Part shown: positions 14,848 to 24,387 of the stretch, piece by piece | Layout: each line of letters begins with the position of its first letter | Numbering within the stretch: position 1 is the stretch's first letter | The notes under the pieces: model-generated | Told to the model about the DNA's origin: nothing | What the model saw: the letters and a program-made list of their open reading frames with translations, nothing else | The model's database searches: none | Source: Moritella viscosa | GTDB lineage: Bacteria; Pseudomonadota; Gammaproteobacteria; Enterobacterales; Moritellaceae | Assembly (NCBI GenBank): GCA_000953735.1 | Contig: LN554852.1 | Span: 4,351,846 to 4,415,845 of the forward strand | Reading direction: 5' to 3' | DNA length: 64,000 bases | Position numbers and translations under genes: made by a program

Positions 14848-15831
14848 GTGACTCATCGAATAGCAATCACTCCGGGTGAGCCTGCTGGCATTGGTCCAGA
14901 TCTTGTTCTGGAATTAACGAAGCAAGACTGGCCGGTAGAGCTCGTACTTTGCGCAGATCCAGAACTCATTTTATCTCGAGCAAAAATACTTGGCAAAACG
15001 ATTGAACTAATTGAATATAATCCAAGTATACCAGCACAACCACAACGAGCTGGCACGCTAACTATCGCACCAATGCAAATGGCTGTACCTGCAGAACCAG
15101 GTAAGCTTGATGAAACGAATGGCCGCTACGTATTAGATACGCTGCAATTCGCATGTGAAAAAAACATGTCAGCAGAGTTTAGCGCAGTTGTAACAGGACC
15201 AGTCAATAAAGGCATCATTAATAAAGCAGGTGTGTCTTTTAGTGGTCACACTGAATTTTTTGCTCAGCAATCAGAAACAGCCGATGTAGTGATGCTGCTT
15301 GCAACCACTGGATTACGTGTGGCGTTAGTGACTACTCACATCCCATTAGCCTACGTTGCAAAAGCTATTACAGAAGAACGATTGAGTAATATCATTCGTA
15401 TTATTCATGCCGAAATGAAAACAAAATTTGGTATTGAACGACCAAAGATTTATGTATGCGGACTCAATCCGCATGCAGGCGAAGATGGACATCTAGGTCG
15501 AGAGGAAATTGAAATTATCTCTCCGACATTAATGAAACTTCGCGATGAGGGTATGGATTTAACAGGCCCCCTCCCTGCAGATACCTTGTTCCAACCTAAG
15601 TATCTTAACGATGCCGATGTTATATTAGCAATGTATCACGACCAAGGATTACCGGTATTAAAATCGGTTGGTTTTGGCAGCTCAGTAAATATTACCCTGG
15701 GCTTACCTTTTATCCGAACATCAGTTGATCACGGTACTGCAATTGAACTTGCAGGTACTGGAACAGCCGACGCCGGCAGTATGTTTACAGCAGTAAACCA
15801 AGCAATAGAAATGGTAGAGAAAAACGCATGA
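14848..15831 (+). CDS. pdxA: 4-hydroxythreonine-4-phosphate dehydrogenase PdxA
   Basis: NAD-dependent enzyme of vitamin B6 synthesis that converts 4-phosphohydroxy-L-threonine to the precursor condensed by PdxJ. The 327 residues match the family (E. coli 329). Metal-binding histidines lie in [16 protein letters not shown] and [10 protein letters not shown]. The start is GTG, 11 bases after surA, with a CAGGTG site. Its stop overlaps the rsmA start as ATGA, so the two are probably translationally coupled. Confidence 0.96.
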   Translation: MTHRIAITPGEPAGIGPDLVLELTKQDWPVELVLCADPELILSRAKILGKTIELIEYNPSIPAQPQRAGTLTIAPMQMAVPAEPGKLDETNGRYVLDTLQFACEKNMSAEFSAVVTGPVNKGIINKAGVSFSGHTEFFAQQSETADVVMLLATTGLRVALVTTHIPLAYVAKAITEERLSNIIRIIHAEMKTKFGIERPKIYVCGLNPHAGEDGHLGREEIEIISPTLMKLRDEGMDLTGPLPADTLFQPKYLNDADVILAMYHDQGLPVLKSVGFGSSVNITLGLPFIRTSVDHGTAIELAGTGTADAGSMFTAVNQAIEMVEKNA

Positions 15832-16646
15832 ACGACAAGGTCCATTTAGGTCACACCGCGAAAAAACGTTTTGGTCAAAACTTTTTACATGATGCATATG
15901 TAATTGGTCAAATTGTTGCATCGATTAATCCGCAAAAAGGTGAAAACCTAATTGAAATTGGTCCCGGTTTAGGCGCATTAACCGAGCCTGTATCAGCTTG
16001 TCTCGATAAGATGACAGTCGTTGAGCTTGATAGAGATCTTGCTGAACGCCTAGAACAACACCCGGTACTATCTAAAAAGTTAGACATTAACCAAGCCGAC
16101 GCAATGCGTTTTGATTTTAATCAGTTAATCAAACCGAACACGAAAATGCGTATTTTTGGTAATTTACCTTACAATATTTCAACGCCGTTAATGTTCCACT
16201 TATTTGAGTTCCATGAAGATATCCAAGATATGCACTTCATGTTACAAAAAGAAGTTGTACAACGTTTAGCCGCTAGCCATAACACTAAAAGTTATGGCCG
16301 CTTAACAGTAATGACGCAATACTACTGTAATGTAACACCAGTACTTGAAGTGGGCCCTGAAGCATTTAGACCTGCACCAAAAGTCGATTCAGCGGTTGTT
16401 CGTTTAGAACCACATACCGTATTACCGCATCCAGCGAAAAGCTTAAAAGTACTTAACCACGTAGTGACAAGTGCCTTTAATCAACGTCGTAAAACAATTC
16501 GTAATAGCTTGAAAAAAGTAATTTCGGTTGAAGACATTGAGTCTTTAGGTATTAATGTATCTTTACGTCCAGAGAACTTAACCTTAGAAAATTATGTTAC
16601 CTTGGCAAACTTCGTAACAGACAATCCACTACAAGCAGCGGATTAA
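15828..16646 (+). CDS. rsmA: 16S rRNA dimethyladenosine transferase RsmA (KsgA)
   Basis: Dimethylates two adjacent adenines near the 3' end of 16S rRNA (A1518 and A1519) during late small-subunit assembly. The 272-residue product (E. coli 273) carries GQNFLHD, the SAM-binding [12 protein letters not shown] and the catalytic NLPYNIST motif. It overlaps pdxA by four bases and is followed by apaG after 14 bases. The pdxA-rsmA-apaG-apaH order is the same as in E. coli. Confidence 0.97.
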   Translation: MNDKVHLGHTAKKRFGQNFLHDAYVIGQIVASINPQKGENLIEIGPGLGALTEPVSACLDKMTVVELDRDLAERLEQHPVLSKKLDINQADAMRFDFNQLIKPNTKMRIFGNLPYNISTPLMFHLFEFHEDIQDMHFMLQKEVVQRLAASHNTKSYGRLTVMTQYYCNVTPVLEVGPEAFRPAPKVDSAVVRLEPHTVLPHPAKSLKVLNHVVTSAFNQRRKTIRNSLKKVISVEDIESLGINVSLRPENLTLENYVTLANFVTDNPLQAAD

Positions 16647-16660
16647 GACGGTCGGTATCA

Positions 16661-17038
16661 ATGATAAGTGTCGCAGATTCATTCACCCTTATTATTGATA
16701 CCGAATATCTCGAAGAAGTATCAGTACCAGCACAACACAGGTACTTCTTTGCTTATAGCATTACATTAACCAATCCATTAAACCAGCCTGTTAGCGTATC
16801 AAGTATCCAATTATTATTAACTGATGGTGATGGCGCTATAACCGAATTAAATAATCCTTTTCAAAATAATGATTATCTTATCTCTTCACAGCAAGATTTT
16901 TGCTATAGCAATGATATAATTACCCATTCTCCATTGAGTATCGTTCAGGGAAAGATCGAACTACAACTCAATGCCAGTGAATTAGTGGTGATTACTATCG
17001 AACCATTTCGTCTAGTCACACCTAATCTTTTACATTGA
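16661..17038 (+). CDS. apaG: ApaG domain protein
   Basis: A 125-residue protein of the ApaG family, which has a fibronectin type III-like fold and no settled biochemical role. E. coli ApaG is also 125 residues. The N-terminal segment with YFFAYSITLTN fits the family, and the following strands are compatible, though the C-terminal half is more diverged than in enterobacteria (no clear Gly-rich GxGVVGxxP motif). Position between rsmA and apaH supports the name. It is probably in the same transcript. Confidence 0.85.
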   Translation: MISVADSFTLIIDTEYLEEVSVPAQHRYFFAYSITLTNPLNQPVSVSSIQLLLTDGDGAITELNNPFQNNDYLISSQQDFCYSNDIITHSPLSIVQGKIELQLNASELVVITIEPFRLVTPNLLH

Positions 17039-17097
17039 TCAATTAAATACATTAACGCGCATACTTCATCACGCTTAGCTAGAAAGGTAACTTATAC

Positions 17098-17922
17098 ATG
17101 GCAACTTATTTTGTTGGTGATATTCAAGGTTGTTTCGACGACCTTCAGCATTTGTTACAGCAAGCTAATTTTGATCCACGCCAAGATAAACTTTGGTTAA
17201 CAGGGGATCTTGTTGCCCGCGGCCCTAAATCATTAGAAACACTGCGTTTTGTTAAACAACTTGGCCCTGCTGCGGTCACAGTACTTGGCAATCATGACTT
17301 ACATTTACTCGCAATTGACGCAGGATTAGCTAAGCTAAACTCTAGGGATAAAACTCAAGCGATCTTTGCTGCCGAAGACAAAGATGAATTGCTATTATGG
17401 TTACGTCAGCAACCACTACTTGCATATCATGATGTCTTCAACATAATAATGGTGCACGCAGGTATCAGTCCACAATGGACCCAGCAGCAAGCAAAGTATT
17501 ATGCTGAAGAGGTTAATATGAAATTGCGTGGCGATGACTACCAAGCATTACTCGAAAACATGTACGGTACTCAACCTGATTATTGGCGAGAAGAATTACA
17601 AGGTTTCGATCGTCTGCGCTTTATTATTAATGCATTTACCCGTATGCGATTTTGTGCACCAGATGGACAGCTGGAGTTTCACAACAAGCATTCACCGACG
17701 ACAAATAATAACCAACAGCATATACCTTGGTATGAAGTAGCTGGAACTCACCTTGATGGTGCCCATGTTATTTTTGGTCATTGGGCTGCATTAGAAGGGA
17801 GTTGCAGCCATGAAAATGCAACAACACTTGATACTGGATGCGTGTGGGGAAACAGCCTTACCATGTTACGCTGGGAAGATAAGGCAGTTTTTTCAGTTCC
17901 GTGCATAATTCATACGACATAA
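17098..17922 (+). CDS. apaH: diadenosine tetraphosphatase ApaH
   Basis: Symmetrically hydrolyses Ap4A to two ADP and removes Np4A-type RNA caps. The 274 residues (E. coli 280) show the metallophosphatase motifs GDIQGC, GDLVARGP and GNHDLHLL, then VHAGISP and FGHWAALEG. An AAGG site precedes the ATG. In E. coli folA follows nearby; here putP intervenes and folA is on the other strand. Confidence 0.96.
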   Translation: MATYFVGDIQGCFDDLQHLLQQANFDPRQDKLWLTGDLVARGPKSLETLRFVKQLGPAAVTVLGNHDLHLLAIDAGLAKLNSRDKTQAIFAAEDKDELLLWLRQQPLLAYHDVFNIIMVHAGISPQWTQQQAKYYAEEVNMKLRGDDYQALLENMYGTQPDYWREELQGFDRLRFIINAFTRMRFCAPDGQLEFHNKHSPTTNNNQQHIPWYEVAGTHLDGAHVIFGHWAALEGSCSHENATTLDTGCVWGNSLTMLRWEDKAVFSVPCIIHTT

Positions 17923-18055
17923 TTGACTAAAGCAATACTAAAAAATAAGCGGGTTATCACAGTGTTGCCCTAATGTTAAGTAATGACTTAATTGTTCGTA
18001 TATACTGCACCCTAATTTTAGCCAGCCCATATCAATGTTACCGAAAACATGTAAA

Positions 18056-18086
18056 TTGACGTGGTTTGGTTAAGCTTAGCTATAAC
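18056..18086 (+). promoter_or_regulatory. possible putP promoter
   Basis: TTGACG at 18056-18061 is followed by CTATAA/TATAAC at 18080-18086, a spacing of 18-19 bases. It lies about 45 bases before the putP ATG. The spacing is slightly long, so this is a tentative call. Confidence 0.35.
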
Positions 18087-18132
18087 AATAAAAAACAAAA
18101 AAATAAAAACTTTACAACTAAGGCTTATATAC

Positions 18133-19623
18133 ATGATTGAAAATAATTTCATTATTACAGCTACATTCCTTGTTTATCTTGCTGTTATGCTTGGTATCGG
18201 TGTGTATGCTTATAGACAAACCAAGAGTTCAACAGACTACTTTTTAGGTGGCCGTAATTTAGGCCCTTGGCCTGCGGCCCTATCTGCAGGTGCTTCTGAT
18301 ATGAGTGGTTGGTTACTACTTGGCTTACCAGGTTACGCGTACGCTGCTGGTATGGAAGCAATCTGGTTAGCAGGTGGTTTATTAATTGGTACTTGGCTTA
18401 ACTGGCTGATTTGTGCAAAACGTTTACGTACTTACAGTATCGTAACCAAATCAATAACCTTACCTGAATTCTTATCTCGTCGTTTTAAAGACAATTCAAA
18501 GGCTATTCAAATTTGTTCAGCATTCTTTATCCTAATGTTCTTCTTGTTCTATACAAGTTCAGGCTTAGTTGCTGGCGGTAAATTATTTGAAACAGTATTT
18601 GGTCTCGATTATCAATACGCGGTTATTCTGGGTACTGTGTGTGTGGTTTCCTATACGTTATTCGGTGGTTTCCTTGCTGTCTCTTGGACTGATTTAGTAC
18701 AAGGTCTATTGATGTCAGCTGCACTATTAGTCGTGCCACTCAGCGCGATGGATGGAAGCTTTAGCGATCTGGCATCTGCTATGACAGAAATTAATCCGGA
18801 ACTACTGACAATATGGCAAAACAGCAAAGGCGAAGACCTGAGTGCAATTGCAATCATATCATTAGCTGCTTGGGGCCTAGGTTATTTCGGTCAGCCACAT
18901 ATTCTTGCGCGTTTCAAAGCAACACGTAGTAATAAAGACCTTGTTAAAGCACGCCGCATTGCTGTTGTTTGGACATCATTGTCTATGTTTGGTGCAATGC
19001 TAGTAGGTCTAGTGGGTTTGGTTTACACAAGTTCTAACAACATCACTATCGCTGATGCTGAAACGATCTTCATGTTATTAGTGAACAGCATCTTCCACCC
19101 TGTTATTGCGGGTATTTTACTTGCTGCAATCTTAGCGGCGATCATGAGTACCGCCGATTCACAACTACTTGTATCATCATCTGCTTTAGCTGAAGATTTC
19201 TACAAGCAGCTAATTCGTCCACAAGCAACAAGTGAAGAGCTTGTTACTGTTGGTCGTTTTGGTGTGGTTGGTCTGTCTATTATTGCCTTATTGCTTGCCC
19301 TTAACCCTGACAGTTCAGTACTTGGCTTAGTATCTTACGCATGGGCTGGTTTTGGTGCTGCATTTGGTCCAGCATTAATCATCTCGCTATACTGGCGTGG
19401 TATGACACGTAATGGCGCGCTTGCAGGTATTATTATTGGTGCAATTACAGTCGTTGTATGGAAACAATTAAGTGGCGGTATTTTTGACCTCTATGAGATC
19501 GTACCGGGCATCATCTTTGCTTCTCTAGCTATTGTTATCATTTCACTGATTGGTAAACAAGAAGATGAAAGTATCCACGCTCAATTCGACGAATTCGAGT
19601 CTAGCTTAGATACAATGGCGTAA
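18133..19623 (+). CDS. putP: sodium/proline symporter PutP
   Basis: Sodium-coupled L-proline uptake permease of the solute:sodium symporter family. The 496-residue product (E. coli 502) has about 13 hydrophobic segments and the signatures YRQTKSSTDYFLGGR, SAGASDMSGWLLLGLPG and a GQPHILARF segment. The ATG was chosen over an in-frame GTG 72 bases upstream because its product begins like known PutP proteins. No putA gene is adjacent. It sits as a single unit between apaH and folA, ending at a strong terminator. Confidence 0.95.
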   Translation: MIENNFIITATFLVYLAVMLGIGVYAYRQTKSSTDYFLGGRNLGPWPAALSAGASDMSGWLLLGLPGYAYAAGMEAIWLAGGLLIGTWLNWLICAKRLRTYSIVTKSITLPEFLSRRFKDNSKAIQICSAFFILMFFLFYTSSGLVAGGKLFETVFGLDYQYAVILGTVCVVSYTLFGGFLAVSWTDLVQGLLMSAALLVVPLSAMDGSFSDLASAMTEINPELLTIWQNSKGEDLSAIAIISLAAWGLGYFGQPHILARFKATRSNKDLVKARRIAVVWTSLSMFGAMLVGLVGLVYTSSNNITIADAETIFMLLVNSIFHPVIAGILLAAILAAIMSTADSQLLVSSSALAEDFYKQLIRPQATSEELVTVGRFGVVGLSIIALLLALNPDSSVLGLVSYAWAGFGAAFGPALIISLYWRGMTRNGALAGIIIGAITVVVWKQLSGGIFDLYEIVPGIIFASLAIVIISLIGKQEDESIHAQFDEFESSLDTMA

Positions 19624-19667
19624 TAGCCACCAGCACGAACTAAGTTAATGGTAAAAATTAACGATAA

Positions 19668-19699
19668 AAAATGCCGCGCTATCACTAGCGCGGCATTTT
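19668..19699. terminator. bidirectional terminator between putP and folA
   Basis: Perfect 13-base arms AAAATGCCGCGCT and AGCGCGGCATTTT with a six-base loop. A T-rich stretch follows on the plus strand (TTTTATTTTC), and the A run at 19666-19671 supplies the T tract on the minus strand. It serves putP and the convergent folA. Confidence 0.9.
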
Positions 19700-19742
19700 A
19701 TTTTCTAATTCAGTCTGCGTCATTCTATTCGTCAGCTAATAA

Positions 19743-20231
19743 CTACTTCACTCGTTCAAGTAAACTAAAACGGTAATCATACGGGTTTTTATCATCTGCC
19801 ACATAATTCTCATGCTCAATTTCTTGCCAGTTGTACAGCTCATAGTCAGGGAACCAAGTATCCCCTTCTGTTGTTAATTCAATATGCGTCAAATATAAAC
19901 GGTCGGCAGAGGCTAAGCATTGGTTATAAATCGTAGCTCCCCCGATGATCATTAACTCTTCAACATCACCCGCGGCTACGATAGCATCATCTAGCGTAGC
20001 AACAACAGTAACACCTTCAGGCTTATAATCTGTTTGTCGACTTAATACGATGTTTAAACGACCCGGTAATGGGCGACCAATTGATTCAAAGGTATTACGT
20101 CCCATCACGATAGGTTTACCTAACGTCGCACGTTTAAACAGTTGTAACTCAGCAGGTAAATGCCACGGCATCTTATTATCTAAACCAATTACACGGTTAT
20201 TTGCCAATGCGGCAATCATGGAAACAATCAC
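19743..20231 (-). CDS. folA: dihydrofolate reductase FolA
   Basis: NADPH-dependent reduction of dihydrofolate to tetrahydrofolate; the target of trimethoprim. The 162 residues (E. coli 159) begin at a GTG with an AAGGAG site six bases upstream; the alternative ATG four codons in would lose the first beta strand. Motifs seen are MIAALANNRVIGLDNKMPWHLPA, PIVMGRNTFESIGRPLPGR and MIIGGATIYNQ. It lies 13 bases after yjjB and may be expressed with yjjP-yjjB. Confidence 0.96.
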   Translation of the reverse strand: MIVSMIAALANNRVIGLDNKMPWHLPAELQLFKRATLGKPIVMGRNTFESIGRPLPGRLNIVLSRQTDYKPEGVTVVATLDDAIVAAGDVEELMIIGGATIYNQCLASADRLYLTHIELTTEGDTWFPDYELYNWQEIEHENYVADDKNPYDYRFSLLERVK

Positions 20232-20244
20232 AACAACTCCTTAA

Positions 20245-20712
20245 TCAAACTATAGGTTTGTTACGGTACACCAGCACAGGCGCGATCGCCAGACCAAAGC
20301 TTAAGCCAATTAAAATAAAAAGCGTCAGTAAACCATTTTCAACAACTTGCTGTTGTAATTCCATACTATAGCCTTGATGGTGTAACGTCATCAACCCGGT
20401 CATGGTTTTGTAAGCGTAAACCCCAGGGATCATTGGGATCACCGCAGCAACCGTCACCACGGGTCGGGGAATAACTACTTTTCGAGACCAAGGTACTGTA
20501 GCCAATCCCATCAAGGTAGCGGCAATAAATGATGCCCACTCAATAGGCACATTTACATGTAATAGTAACGTGCGCGCCGCATGCGCACTGGCAGCGAATA
20601 GTACACACGCCAATAATGCTTGCCGAGGTACATTAAATAACAACGCAAAACCAAATGCAGCGATACCTGCAAACACTGCATCATCCACCAGCATGAGCAA
20701 TAACTCACTCAT
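20245..20712 (-). CDS. yjjB: YjjB, small subunit of a YjjPB-type exporter
   Basis: A 155-residue membrane protein of the ThrE C-terminal (DUF3815) type with about five hydrophobic segments, including PWSRKVVIPRPVVTVAAVIPMIPGV. In E. coli YjjP and YjjB together export succinate. The start was set at ATG 20712, which overlaps the yjjP stop (ATGA); a longer in-frame extension to 20796 would lie inside yjjP. folA follows after 13 bases. The substrate here is inferred only from E. coli. Confidence 0.85.
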   Translation of the reverse strand: MSELLLMLVDDAVFAGIAAFGFALLFNVPRQALLACVLFAASAHAARTLLLHVNVPIEWASFIAATLMGLATVPWSRKVVIPRPVVTVAAVIPMIPGVYAYKTMTGLMTLHHQGYSMELQQQVVENGLLTLFILIGLSFGLAIAPVLVYRNKPIV

Positions 20713-21566
20713 AACCAGCCCCCCAATTGCGCTAACTGCACAGCCAATACAATACCAAGTGTTGAAGCAAGTGTTAACAAGGTCGCCGTCATCCATCTTG
20801 CCATACCGATAGTCACGTGCCCTTTCACCATATCTGATACTGCATTAATTAATGGGAAACCAGGGACTAGCTGCAATACGCTAGTTACCATAATCAATTC
20901 GGGTTTATTCCCCCAATCAAAAGCACTCGCAAAACTGCCTACAAAAGTAGCAGTGAATGCGGTAATAAAAAATACCGTGAGTAAATTATGATGTAGCAGG
21001 GTTAGCCATTGGCGAATTCGCATCGAAATAAAACTTGTTAACCAAGTAGCAATAAATACAATGCTATCGCCACCAAATAAGTGACTGAAGCAAGCACAAG
21101 ATAACGCCACAAAACACGCAACTATGACTGAATTGTATTTCGGTACAGCTAAATTATTTAAACGTTGCTTTACCTTCTCGACGTCATAAATCTGCTTTTC
21201 TGCAAGAATACAAATTCGCTGTACTTCACAGACAATCCCCATATCAATACCATGGGATTTCATGGTGCGCGTTGTAGTAACACATTGGTCTTTAGATCGA
21301 GAAGTAAGAATAATGGCTTTGGAGGTAAGTGCTATTTCAACACTGTCTAAACCGAACGCCATGCCAAGGCGCTCAGTGGTTTGTTCAATGAGCCGGCTTT
21401 CAGCGTTATACGCCTGTAATAATTGCCCCGCGTGGGCTATCACACGAGTAATCGCCGCTTGCTCTTCATGACTAATTATTTTATTACTCGAACAGTGTTT
21501 ATTCATACTATGTTGACTCGTACAACGCTCACTATTCGTCATGTCTTCATTACACTTTGGGTTCAT
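20709..21566 (-). CDS. yjjP: YjjP, large subunit of a YjjPB-type exporter
   Basis: A 285-residue protein of the threonine/serine exporter (ThrE, DUF1212) family. It aligns well with E. coli YjjP (256 residues) over AESRLIEQTTERLGMAFGLDSVE, the EVQRICILAEK segment and VPGFPLINAVSDMVKGH, and carries about five membrane spans at the C-terminal end. The first 30 residues are a Cys/Ser/Asn-rich extension missing from E. coli, so the true start may lie further in. It is 68 bases downstream of hmuV on the same strand. Confidence 0.85.
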   Translation of the reverse strand: MNPKCNEDMTNSERCTSQHSMNKHCSSNKIISHEEQAAITRVIAHAGQLLQAYNAESRLIEQTTERLGMAFGLDSVEIALTSKAIILTSRSKDQCVTTTRTMKSHGIDMGIVCEVQRICILAEKQIYDVEKVKQRLNNLAVPKYNSVIVACFVALSCACFSHLFGGDSIVFIATWLTSFISMRIRQWLTLLHHNLLTVFFITAFTATFVGSFASAFDWGNKPELIMVTSVLQLVPGFPLINAVSDMVKGHVTIGMARWMTATLLTLASTLGIVLAVQLAQLGGWL

Positions 21567-21634
21567 GATAACATTCTAACACCTATTACTTATTAGATAG
21601 TAGGTTGTCATCCCAAAAATAGAAACAAACAACA

Positions 21635-22423
21635 TCACATCACAATTGGGTGTGAAAACTCGGCGTTATTAATCACCGTACTTTCATAGCCATAAACATC
21701 ACGGATATTATCAGTGGTCACTACCTGCTCTGCGCTGCCATTGGCACAGATATTACCTTCTTTCAATAAGATGATCCGGTCAGCATACTTGGCTGCCAAA
21801 TTAAGATCATGTAATACCGCAACCACAGCCACTCCCGTCTGCGCTAAATGCTTAGCACTCTTTAATAATTGATGTTGATAATTTATATCCAACGCGGCTG
21901 TAGGCTCATCCAATAATAATAGCTGCGGTTTGTTCTTATTACCCACAGCTAACTGCAACAGTACTCGCGCAAAGTGTACACGCTGCTTTTCACCACCCGA
22001 TAATGTCGGGTAAGCGCGGGTTCTTAAATGCTCGATGTCTTGTTCACGTAATATTGTATCAGCGAGTTCTTGTACTTTAGCTTGACCACTGTCAGCCTGC
22101 AATCCACCCATCAGTACCACATCGAACACTTGAAATGAGAAACTTAAGCTGGCACTTTGTGGTAATACCGCCAGCATCTTGGCTACCTCACTCCGATTAA
22201 TATTGTTCCGTACTTCACCGTTTAAAAAAATCGTCCCCGATGTAGGTTTTAACTCTCCGGTGATAGCTTTAAATAATGAACTTTTACCAGCACCATTAGG
22301 ACCAAGAACAGCCAAAAACTCCCCTTCATCTAACGTCAAATTGAGATCATTAAAAATACATTTACCAGCAATATTATAATTAAGCTGCTGACAATGTAGT
22401 ACCGATTTTGTCACGTTTAACAT
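21635..22423 (-). CDS. hmuV: hemin ABC transporter ATP-binding protein HmuV
   Basis: Cytoplasmic ATPase that powers heme import through HmuU. The 262 residues hold Walker A GPNGAGKSS (about 40-48), the Q loop LPQSASLSF, the signature LSGGEKQRVHFAR, Walker B LLLLDEPTAALD and the switch histidine in AVLHDLNLAAKYAD. It is the last gene of hmuT-hmuU-hmuV, only four bases after hmuU. The equivalent Vibrio gene is called hutD. Confidence 0.94.
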   Translation of the reverse strand: MLNVTKSVLHCQQLNYNIAGKCIFNDLNLTLDEGEFLAVLGPNGAGKSSLFKAITGELKPTSGTIFLNGEVRNNINRSEVAKMLAVLPQSASLSFSFQVFDVVLMGGLQADSGQAKVQELADTILREQDIEHLRTRAYPTLSGGEKQRVHFARVLLQLAVGNKNKPQLLLLDEPTAALDINYQHQLLKSAKHLAQTGVAVVAVLHDLNLAAKYADRIILLKEGNICANGSAEQVVTTDNIRDVYGYESTVINNAEFSHPIVM

Positions 22424-22427
22424 CAGA

Positions 22428-23480
22428 CTATATCCCTAATTTAGAACGCTGTTGGAGTAATAAAATAATAAAGAAAGGACTGCCTAATAATGCAGTTATA
22501 ATACCAACAGGTACTTCACTTGGTGCCATGACGGTACGCGCTAAAATATCGGCAAGTAATAATAACAGAGCCCCTAGCATCGCCGATAATGGTAATAAAC
22601 GCTGATGGTTCGGCCCCACTAACAAGCGAACCATATGCGGAATAATCAAACCAATAAACCCAATCATACCAGCGATTGATACCGCAACCCCAAGCCCTAT
22701 TGCGCAGCAAAATATTAACCGACGTTTTATACGTACAATATCGATACCAAGGTGTATCGCTTCCGCATCCCCCAGCAATAAAATATTCAATGCTTTCGCT
22801 GATGACATAAATATAACCAACAAAAATACGAGGGTAATACTACTGATAGTAATACTGATCCAATTACTGCCCGCCATTGAGCCCATTTGCCACAAACTCA
22901 AATCACGCAGGCTTTGATCATCAGCAATATACGTGAGCATGCCCATCCCCGCGCCAGCGATTGCACTGATTGCCACACCCGCAAGTAACATCACCACCAC
23001 AGAACTGCCTTGGCTACTTGCCCCTAGTTTGTAGACCAGTAAACAAACTGCTAAAGCAAAGGTAAATGCAAAAAAAGACACAGTACTCAATTGTAACCAA
23101 TCAGGTAAATCAACCATCAAATCAGCAAAAATAACAATACCTAAACCAGCACCTAGTGCCGCACCACTGCTTACCCCAATAATACCAGGATCAGCTAACG
23201 GATTACGAAACACACCTTGCATCACAGCACCAGTGAGTCCCAATATACCGCCAATGGATAAACAAAGTAGTGTGCGAGGCAAGCGAATATGGCTCACAAC
23301 AATGGCATTTTGAGTACTTACTGGCGATTGCCAATTCACCCAATTCACCAATAATGCTTTAATACTGTCGGCAAACGAGATAGCCATTGGTCCAACAGAT
23401 ACAGATAACACCACCATAGAAGCAAGACAAAATAAAACCAAACTCGGTAACAATAATGGCCAACGGCTATTAACAAACAT
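22428..23480 (-). CDS. hmuU: hemin ABC transporter permease HmuU
   Basis: FecCD-family inner-membrane permease, 350 residues with about ten hydrophobic segments. Typical motifs are RLPRTLLCLSIGGILGLTGAVMQ near residue 70 and the C-terminal GFIGLIIPHMVRLLVGPNH. It moves heme delivered by HmuT. The gene is 12 bases downstream of hmuT and four upstream of hmuV, so the three are almost certainly one transcript. Confidence 0.94.
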   Translation of the reverse strand: MFVNSRWPLLLPSLVLFCLASMVVLSVSVGPMAISFADSIKALLVNWVNWQSPVSTQNAIVVSHIRLPRTLLCLSIGGILGLTGAVMQGVFRNPLADPGIIGVSSGAALGAGLGIVIFADLMVDLPDWLQLSTVSFFAFTFALAVCLLVYKLGASSQGSSVVVMLLAGVAISAIAGAGMGMLTYIADDQSLRDLSLWQMGSMAGSNWISITISSITLVFLLVIFMSSAKALNILLLGDAEAIHLGIDIVRIKRRLIFCCAIGLGVAVSIAGMIGFIGLIIPHMVRLLVGPNHQRLLPLSAMLGALLLLLADILARTVMAPSEVPVGIITALLGSPFFIILLLQQRSKLGI

Positions 23481-23492
23481 ATACGCCCTTAA

Positions 23493-24344
23493 TTAATCTA
23501 AATTTGCAGCTAAGCCTAGGTATAACTTACGTTGTAGCTGTTTTGCTTGTTCAATACTATTAATGCCCAAGCCACCCACGAGGGCACGACCATCAATGAC
23601 ATAAATAGCATTGTTACGACCCGCAGGTGTTTGCGCTAATAATGGCATCTCTGCAATTAAGGTATCGATATCCTGGTATTTCTTCCAATGACGGCCACTT
23701 ACCAAAATACTTTCTGGTGCCATGGCCAAAAATGATTCCGCTGATAACGCTTGATAAGAATTAAGCGCAGCAGCTGGATTAGTAGCACCAGCTAATGTCA
23801 TCACCGAGTGTGCAGTGGTATTGCTGCCTGCTGCAGTGTAAGTACCTTTGTCATTCAACAATAAGAACAGCATTTTTTTTGGTGTTTTAATTTTATGTTG
23901 ATTTGCTTCTAACTGATTAATATCATGATTAAGTTTGGTAGTTAATTGCTTAGCTTCTGATTTTCTACCTAATTTTTCACCAAGTAAGGTAATAGTATCA
24001 AGTAGGTTTTTCGTTGTTGTTTCAGTCGGTAACACCATCACCTCAACACCACTTTGCACTAACTGATCAAGCGTTGATTGTGGCCCCATTTCACTACTAC
24101 CAATCAGTATATCTGGTGCTAATGATAATACCCCTTCAGCAGACAATTGACGGTGATAACCAATAACAGGTAATTTTGATACGGCTGGGTAGCGACTAGT
24201 CAAATCGACCGCAACCAAATCATCTTGTTTATCCAAAGCGATTAATAGCTCAGTAACACCTGCGCCAGCACTAATAATACGTTCCCCAGCAACACTACCG
24301 AATGACAATAATAAACAACAAACGCTAATCAAAACCTTATGCAT
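23493..24344 (-). CDS. hmuT: periplasmic hemin-binding protein HmuT
   Basis: Substrate-binding protein of the heme ABC transporter, 283 residues with a signal peptide of about 20 residues. The mature part starts ERIISAGAGVTELLIALD, as usual for the family, and contains VIGYHRQLSAEG, with the tyrosine of a possible heme ligand, and SGRHWKKYQDI near the C terminus. It heads the hmuTUV operon and is divergent from hutX across a symmetric promoter region. Iron-dependent repression by Fur is likely. Confidence 0.92.
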   Translation of the reverse strand: MHKVLISVCCLLLSFGSVAGERIISAGAGVTELLIALDKQDDLVAVDLTSRYPAVSKLPVIGYHRQLSAEGVLSLAPDILIGSSEMGPQSTLDQLVQSGVEVMVLPTETTTKNLLDTITLLGEKLGRKSEAKQLTTKLNHDINQLEANQHKIKTPKKMLFLLLNDKGTYTAAGSNTTAHSVMTLAGATNPAAALNSYQALSAESFLAMAPESILVSGRHWKKYQDIDTLIAEMPLLAQTPAGRNNAIYVIDGRALVGGLGINSIEQAKQLQRKLYLGLAANLD

Positions 24345-24387
24345 CTTAATTCCAACCCAGTGTTAATTTAACCAAAATTTTCCCGAC

